Assembly: GCA_905221605.1 (NCBI GenBank)
Contig: CAJNDS010000694.1
Span: forward strand, 1 to 64,000
Reading direction: 5' to 3'
Length of the DNA: 64,000 nt
Origin: Symbiodinium natans
Lineage: Eukaryota; Sar; Dinophyceae; Suessiales; Symbiodiniaceae
Part shown: in pieces, positions 58,801 through 64,000 of the stretch
Layout of the letters: every line of letters begins with the position of its first letter
How positions within the stretch are numbered: position 1 is the stretch's first letter
Notes under the pieces: model-generated
Databases searched by the model: none
What the model saw: only the letters and a program-made list of their open reading frames with translations
What the model was told of the DNA's origin: nothing
Translations under genes and position numbers: made by a program

Positions 58801-61653
58801 CTGGACCCCCCTGGTGCTCCAGAGGGAAGCGATGGAGGGTCCACGCCCAAGAGCGAGCCCACGGAGGAGGCCGTGCCCGAGCCTCCGCGGAAGGCCGCTC
58901 CGCGCGGGCGGGCCCTCGAGCCGCCGAAGGGCGACGTCCAGCGACGCCTGGCCGAGCGTCGCTCCAAGCGAGACTACTCGCCGGACCTGGTGACGCCTCT
59001 CGACGATCTCCATGCCAAGGAGATCGACTCCTTCTTCGCGGGCGACCCAGCCGCGGATAGCCTTGACGTCATTTTGATGCGCGCCGAGGTTCGCACTGAG
59101 TCCCACCTCAAGGTTGGCCGGGAGGAGGAAGAGCCCCTGGTCAAGGAGGAACAGGAGGAGGAGACGGAGGTCGTCAAGGACGAAGAGGTCTCGGTTGAGA
59201 TGGAGGCTGCCACCGCGGATGAGGCGGACGAGGTCGCCCTCCCAGCCAACCGAGCCTACGTCGAAGGCCGCTTTTACCCCTACGGCAGCTGGCGGTGCTT
59301 CTTCTGCGAAGCCATTAACCCGGTGACCGAGGACCAGTGCCTCACCACGCACGCGGGCGGCCCGAATGCGGGCGCCCCGTGCGACGGCCGATGGATCAAT
59401 GGGATCGACATCGGGTGGTGGGAGGTGGATCCCCAAACCGCGCCGGAGCAATGGCGGCGGAGGTTTTCTGCCGAAGAGCTTGAAGACCAACAAGCGCGGG
59501 CAGATGCCGCGAGGCTCCTCAGCGATGAGGAACTCGCTGAAGCCCTCCAGGCGGCCGAGGAGGCGCAGGCGGCCGAGCGCGCCAAGAAGCGGGAGCGGCG
59601 CCAGGCGGAGAAGGCGGAGCGCGATGATCACATCAGCGAAGCGCTCCGCATAGCAGGGTGGCAGTGCCCTAACTGCTATGAATGGAACCTTTCATTCAGG
59701 CAGTTGTGCTTTAGGTGCAGCACACCTCTCCGCTTGGCAGAGGTCGTGTCCCGCGGGATCCCGGATCCGCGGCGCGGCGAACAGAGGGACTCGGGCTCCG
59801 AGAGCAGCCAAGATGAGCTGGAGTACGAGATCCTTCTGGCCAATCGCGCGATGGATCAGGAAACGATCCAGCCTCTTCTTAGAAGCAAACACAAGAAGAG
59901 GGGCGGCAAGAGACGTCGCGAGGAGGCGACGCACGGCAAGGGCCGCGACCCGTGGGGTGCTTGGGCAGACGCCCGTGGCAAGGGCCAGGGCAAGCCGAAG
60001 GGCAGAGGCAAGTCCGATGCCAAGGGCAAGCCCAAGGGGAGGGGCAAGTACGCCTGGGGCGCTTTCGCCGCGGGCATTGTTGCCGCGCTCCAACCCCGCC
60101 CAAGCACGAGCTGGGTCCCAGCTTTCCCGTGCGGGTCGGCCCGGCCGCCGCCGAGTGTTCCGCTTCCGCCGCGGACCCCCTTTTTCCTGGGTCGCGGGCT
60201 CCTCAATCGGTTGATGCACGCCCTCAATGGGAACATCAACGGCTGGTGGGGCCTGGCGGGTGCAGCGTCGGCGCCGATTGCCTTGCAGTTGCACCGCGGG
60301 GTCGTGCATGTCGTCGAGGACTCCATGCACGCGGTTGCAACGGTTTCGGCCGACGTTGTTGAAGAAATCGGCCATGGGGCCAGGCGGACCGTGTGGGTCG
60401 CCGGAACAGCCATCACTCTCGTGGTAGTGATCTTGTGCGGTGCTGTTCTGTGGTACGTGAGTCGTGCCGTTGCCAATCGCATTGCGCATTTGCGACATGG
60501 CAACACCGCGGCCCCTGAGGCGCGGCTGTCTCAGCTCCTTGGCTCCGAAGCGACGTTTGAGGTCGCGAGCACCAAGAAAGGGGTGACCCATAAGGTTTGG
60601 GTGCATCTCAAGGAGGAGACAGCTGCCTGTGGCTGTCGTGCTTACCTGGCAGAAGGACGCTGCGGGCATTGCGATGCCGCAATGGACACCGCTCGTTCCT
60701 TAGGGTTTTTGCACGCGGCCCAGCGAGGCGCGGGTCCTGCGCTCACAGACTCCATTCGGAGTACTGCCTCCGATGCCCTAGCTAAGGGTAAGGTGGTGTT
60801 GGGTTTGGGGAACAGTGAAGGGTGTTTCTCCCAACTCGCGGCCAAGAGCCGCGGGCTCTCCTGCTTTCAGGGGCTCGCGGGTCGTGACCTGGCCGCGGCC
60901 CCAGCAGATGGAGCGAGCGCAGTCCACGCACATTCCGGCTCCGTGCAACGTGCCGCCACTGCCACTGTGGCGCGCTCGCCAGGCCGGAGGAACAAGGGCC
61001 CAGCCCCCGCTAGGAGTTCTCCAGTCAAAGAAGCAGAATTCCTTGCGGGCGGGCCATACATTCAGGCCGCCCAAACGCTGCTTGGGTCCGGAGCAGCAGA
61101 GGATGTGATCTACATCCGGGCTTACAGCTTAGATTGCCCATCCTGCATCGAGGCAATCGAAGCGTCGCTTGGCAAGGGCGCAAGCGTTCGGATTGTCGCC
61201 GACATGGGACAATGCCACCGCACCAAGCTCCAGTGGCAAGCGTTGAAACGCTTGGCGGCCGCAGGTGCCGAGGTGAAGGTGGGTTGCGGCACATCCTTGC
61301 GCGACGCCTATGCTCGCGACGGCCGCGGGGCTAAGGTAGGCACCGGGATTCAAGGGCTGCACCATGCCAAAGCCCTTTGCCTACTGCGGCCTGACGGCGC
61401 GGTGGTGCTGATTGGGAGCCTCAATTTTACCACAAGCAGCAAGGCCAATGCGGAGGCAGGGCTTAAGCTTGAGGTCCCCAAGACGCACCCTGTCGCGCAG
61501 TCCTACGTCGAGGAATTCCAGAGGGTGTCGGCCGAGGCATTCTCCCTCGATGAGGCGGTTGCAAAGCGCCCTCAGTTGGAGCGAGCCAGTAGCTCCAACG
61601 TTTCTGGCAACGCCACTCGTGCCCCCAACACTGCTCCACAGGGTATCGAGTAG
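58801..61653 (+). CDS. RanBP2-finger, transmembrane, SWIM and PLD-domain protein
   Basis: About 950 residues, no ATG near the left end, so probably made by frame change from the previous gene. Numbering from 58873: two RanBP2-type fingers (WRCFFCEAINP from 140; WQCPNCYEWNLSFRQLCFRC from 263); lysine/glycine-rich stretch; a transmembrane helix (WVAGTAITLVVVILCGAVLW, about 507-532); a SWIM finger CGCRAYLAEGRCGHC (586-600); and a C-terminal single-HKD phospholipase D fold (about 732-890) with HHAK at 830-833, GSLNFTTSS and a downstream Asn-Glu-like pair. The Asp usually five after the Lys is displaced by three residues. Single-HKD proteins such as Nuc and mitoPLD act as dimeric nucleases or lipases. 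The position, last before the 3' LTR, is that of env in retroviruses, and the TM helix fits a membrane protein. Role unknown. Confidence 0.75.
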   Translation: MDPPGAPEGSDGGSTPKSEPTEEAVPEPPRKAAPRGRALEPPKGDVQRRLAERRSKRDYSPDLVTPLDDLHAKEIDSFFAGDPAADSLDVILMRAEVRTESHLKVGREEEEPLVKEEQEEETEVVKDEEVSVEMEAATADEADEVALPANRAYVEGRFYPYGSWRCFFCEAINPVTEDQCLTTHAGGPNAGAPCDGRWINGIDIGWWEVDPQTAPEQWRRRFSAEELEDQQARADAARLLSDEELAEALQAAEEAQAAERAKKRERRQAEKAERDDHISEALRIAGWQCPNCYEWNLSFRQLCFRCSTPLRLAEVVSRGIPDPRRGEQRDSGSESSQDELEYEILLANRAMDQETIQPLLRSKHKKRGGKRRREEATHGKGRDPWGAWADARGKGQGKPKGRGKSDAKGKPKGRGKYAWGAFAAGIVAALQPRPSTSWVPAFPCGSARPPPSVPLPPRTPFFLGRGLLNRLMHALNGNINGWWGLAGAASAPIALQLHRGVVHVVEDSMHAVATVSADVVEEIGHGARRTVWVAGTAITLVVVILCGAVLWYVSRAVANRIAHLRHGNTAAPEARLSQLLGSEATFEVASTKKGVTHKVWVHLKEETAACGCRAYLAEGRCGHCDAAMDTARSLGFLHAAQRGAGPALTDSIRSTASDALAKGKVVLGLGNSEGCFSQLAAKSRGLSCFQGLAGRDLAAAPADGASAVHAHSGSVQRAATATVARSPGRRNKGPAPARSSPVKEAEFLAGGPYIQAAQTLLGSGAAEDVIYIRAYSLDCPSCIEAIEASLGKGASVRIVADMGQCHRTKLQWQALKRLAAAGAEVKVGCGTSLRDAYARDGRGAKVGTGIQGLHHAKALCLLRPDGAVVLIGSLNFTTSSKANAEAGLKLEVPKTHPVAQSYVEEFQRVSAEAFSLDEAVAKRPQLERASSSNVSGNATRAPNTAPQGIE

Positions 61654-62344
61654 GCTGCGGCCAGTTGGCGCGGCGTGGTATGTATCCACGCATTATCAGA
61701 GCCGGCGTTGCAGCACGGCACGCTGCTTCGCCAACCTTTCGCACTTTCTTTTGCGTGACTGCGGGCGAAAAGCCGCGGCAGGTTTGAAGCCTGCCCATTT
61801 TGCATTCCCCGCACTTTTCTTCTCCGCCCTGCCTGTGGCCCCTCTTGTCGAGGGAGCTCTTTTGCAGGTGCTGCGGACCGTGTCCTGGTCGCGGCAGTGC
61901 GCTCGCCGAAGCGCGTGCGAGTTGCACTGGCTGCGGCACAAGCAATGTGCGCGGCTCTCGCTGAGTCCGGTAGCCCGTAGGGTAGTTCTGGATAGGTGAG
62001 TAGCCGTAGCCGTAGCTTAGGGCCGGTAGTTTGTACAGTGTGCCATTTGTACCATAGCTTTGCACTAGCAGCATAAAGACCTGCCCAGTACTCTGGAGCC
62101 TCGCCTGCCAGCACAAAGGTGAGCGCTCGCGGCTTGGGGTGGTTTAGGGTCGTAGAGGGCTGCTGTCGTCGTGCGTCCGTTTGGTAGTGCGGGCTGCCGC
62201 CCAAGCCGCATGCCAATGCTCATGATGTGCGGGCTCTACCAGGGTCGCACGCGACGCCCTCGCCCTACCCCATCTGCCGCGTTGCGGAAGTGCTTGATGC
62301 GCTATGAGCTCTTGGTGAGCCGGAAGCCTCGGCTGAGGGGCGAA
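61654..62344 (+). other. Retroelement 3' untranslated region
   Basis: No coding region recognised. Contains further bulged stem-loops at 61657, 61761, 61873 (GCGGACC/GTGTCCT/GGTCGC) and 61933. A weak purine run GAGGGGCGAA (62335-62344) abuts the 3' LTR and may be the polypurine tract. Confidence 0.55.
62335..62344 (+). other. Possible polypurine tract
   Basis: GAGGGGCGAA, nine of ten purines, immediately before the 3' LTR. Short for a polypurine tract but correctly placed. Confidence 0.4.
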
Positions 62345-62638
62345 TGTGAGCAGGTCAAAGCATGCATGGTGTGCTTGCTTAGTGCTAGTGCAGCGTGTTG
62401 TTTTCCTTTGCATGTGTAGTTTTGCAATTCGTAACAATGCCAATGTTTTGGCTCAAGTACCGAGCTTGTGCCTTTGAGCACGGTAGTTTCGTACAGTAGC
62501 TCTTAGGTTGCTGTGCGGTCCGACCGGACGCACTCAGGCGTAGCTGCACAAGTGCTTGAACTCGCGAAGTCGTAAAACAGCGTGGCCGCGCTGTGATTGC
62601 ATTGGTTTAGTGCAAGTCCAGTGCTGGTCGACTTCACA
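62345..62638 (+). repeat. 3' LTR
   Basis: 294 bp, 291 identical to the 5' LTR; the three differences are A/G near 62445, and A/G and G/C in the GTGGCCGCG segment near 62585. Carries the same spliced-leader-like sequence and stem-loop (62515-62531). Confidence 0.97.
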
Positions 62639-63440
<802 letters not shown>

Positions 63441-63450
63441 GTAGTAGTAA

Positions 63451-63560
63451 TATATATATGTATATATATATATATGCTATATATAAATTTTAATTATACA
63501 TATATATATATATACATATATATATATACACATATATGTATGTAAGTATGTATGTATGTA
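63451..63560 (+). repeat. TA and TATG microsatellite
   Basis: Alternating TA run with TATATG and then GTATGTATGTAT units. From here to 63.7 kb is AT-rich and without a gene; it may be intron of the gene that follows. Confidence 0.9.
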
Positions 63561-63704
63561 TGCTAGTTATATGTACAAAGACATGCTTTGTACTTTTCGT
63601 TGCTATAGATACAGAATACATTTGTTGCGTACTAGTAGTATATACAAGAAGATGTGTACGGATATATGCACATTATAATATGTCAATTACCTAAACAATG
63701 GAAG

Positions 63705-64000
63705 GAGAGCGAGAAGCCGCCAAAGCCAAGCGAGAAAGAGAAGAAGAAGAAGAAGCAGGCAAACCGCTCATGCCATCTGTTTGGTGTATGCACACATGGG
63801 TGGGGCATATGTGTGTGCAGCAGCAGTAACCGGCGCATGCTTGGCAGGCAAAGCAGTCCCCGGAGAAGACCAAGCCTGCCAACAAGAAGCCGGAGGGTGA
63901 TGATGATGCCGACGAAAACACCAGTGACAACGATGACAAGCAGAAGAAAAAGAAGCTTGAGGCCGTGGAGGCTAAGAACCTCCAGGTCAACAGCTCGTCG
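63705..64000 (+). CDS. Lys/Glu-rich host protein, two exons, 3' partial
   Basis: Exon 63705-63758 (after GGAAG) reads ESEKPPKPSEKEKKKKKQ; exon 63848 to the window end (after TTGGCAG) reads AKQSPEKTKPANKKPEGDDD and on to KKKKLEAVEAKNLQVNSSS. Both are in phase 0 across the 89-base intron, and the joined sequence is a consistent disordered, highly charged segment of the kind seen in nuclear or chromatin proteins. An ATG at 63698 would put a stop in the second exon, so it is unlikely to be the start. The gene begins to the left, possibly across the microsatellites, and continues past the window. Confidence 0.65.
63759..63847 (+). other. GC-AG intron with AGGCAAA at both borders
   Basis: Donor AG|GCAAAC and acceptor CAG|GCAAAG, so the 7-mer AGGCAAA spans both splice sites. 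GC donors and short border repeats are known for dinoflagellate introns, including introner-type insertions. Confidence 0.6.

Larger units (their letters stand above)
46755..61952 (+). repeat. Dispersed bulged stem-loop family
   Basis: Hairpins of the form GCG-[G]-NNN-loop-N'N'N'-CGC, bulged G always in the 5' arm. Starts seen by eye with at least 6 paired bases unless noted: 46755, 46887, 48210, 48682, 48830, 49267, 49414, 50704, 50873, 50903, 51382, 51520, 51845, 53618, 54584, 56691, 56766, 56829, 57121, 57473, 57722, 57770, 58380, 59357, 60384, 60662, 60877, 61657 (5-6), 61873, 61933, plus both LTRs and three in the leader. Loops vary from 4 to 9 bases; one group shares GTG(A/T)CCT. Variable arms include TCC/GGA, CCC/GGG, GCC/GGC, ACC/GGT, TCG/CGA, CCA/TGG, TAG/CTA and CAG/CTG. 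Confidence 0.7.
45329..62638 (+). mobile_element. 17.3-kb LTR retroelement with permuted reverse transcriptase
   Basis: Bounded by 294-bp direct repeats (45329-45622 and 62345-62638) that differ at three positions, beginning TGTGA and ending TCACA. Between them on the plus strand: primer-binding site, leader with stem-loops, gag with CCCH fingers, protease-like region, RT C-terminal half plus RNase H, integrase, RT N-terminal half, KptA-like enzyme, C2H2 protein and RanBP2-TM-SWIM-PLD protein. Integrase (HHCC, D-D35-E) and RT style suggest Ty3/Gypsy ancestry. Flanks are CATAA on the left and AGTAG on the right, so no target duplication is present. Four to five frame changes interrupt otherwise long open frames. 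Confidence 0.92.

Noticed and set aside
63698-63758. ATG at 63698 as start of the last gene
   Set aside because: That frame reaches a stop soon after the predicted splice; the alternative frame joins two matching charged exons.

Overview
The window looks like nuclear DNA of a dinoflagellate, most likely a Symbiodiniaceae-type alga. Four things suggest this: long TTTAGGG-type telomeric repeats spread through the interior of the sequence; short GC-rich exon-like pieces with AG|G splice borders; an exact 13-base match to the 3' end of the conserved dinoflagellate spliced leader, sitting inside an LTR; and long GC-rich retroelement genes. The species cannot be told from sequence alone.

Layout. 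(1) 1-29 kb: a mosaic of interstitial telomeric repeats in both orientations, cut up by 50-200 bp islands that read like single exons, mostly on the minus strand. Two substantial host genes lie inside it, both on the minus strand: a class-3 lipase fused to MORN repeats (10.2-12.0 kb) and a multi-pass membrane protein with one predicted intron (22.8-24.5 kb). A duplicated segment (18.75-20.3 and 25.6-26.5 kb) carries pure telomeric tracts in one copy and almost none in the other. (2) 29-31.3 kb: low-complexity host DNA with a 45-base G run and a 9-bp GC-rich minisatellite. (3) 31.3-45.3 kb: an AT-rich, intron-free, gene-dense Polinton-like virus (PLV) type element. It carries a double-jelly-roll major capsid protein, penton-like minor capsid protein, A32/FtsK-like packaging ATPase, retroviral-type integrase, GIY-YIG endonuclease, a hydrolase with a lipase-type nucleophile elbow and a fibre with an S74 chaperone domain. 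No DNA polymerase, helicase-primase or protease is visible and no terminal inverted repeats were found. (4) 45,329-62,638: a 17.3 kb GC-rich LTR retroelement with 294-bp LTRs (three mismatches between them). It encodes gag with two CCCH fingers, a protease-like region, the C-terminal half of RT plus RNase H, then integrase, then the N-terminal half of RT with YVDD, then a KptA/Tpt1-type RNA 2'-phosphotransferase, a C2H2 protein, and a RanBP2-finger, transmembrane, SWIM and PLD protein. (5) 62.64-63.7 kb: AGT and TA microsatellites, then two exons of a lysine-rich host gene that runs off the end.

How parts fit together. The viral block has the morphogenesis set needed for an icosahedral particle, a recurring upstream motif on its non-structural genes, and small hairpins at many gene ends. 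Two of its genes (hydrolase and fibre) are interrupted at the same kind of site, AGR-TGA-NACAGG, and both resume in the +1 frame, which suggests programmed frameshifting.

The retroelement is the most unusual part. Its reverse transcriptase is split and permuted around the integrase, it carries an RNA-repair-type enzyme and a PLD-fold protein, and about 35 hairpins of one design (GCG, bulged G, variable stem, CGC) are scattered along its plus strand. Three of these sit between the primer-binding site and the gag ATG, where a packaging signal would be expected. The arms of these hairpins change in compensating ways, so structure rather than sequence appears to be kept.
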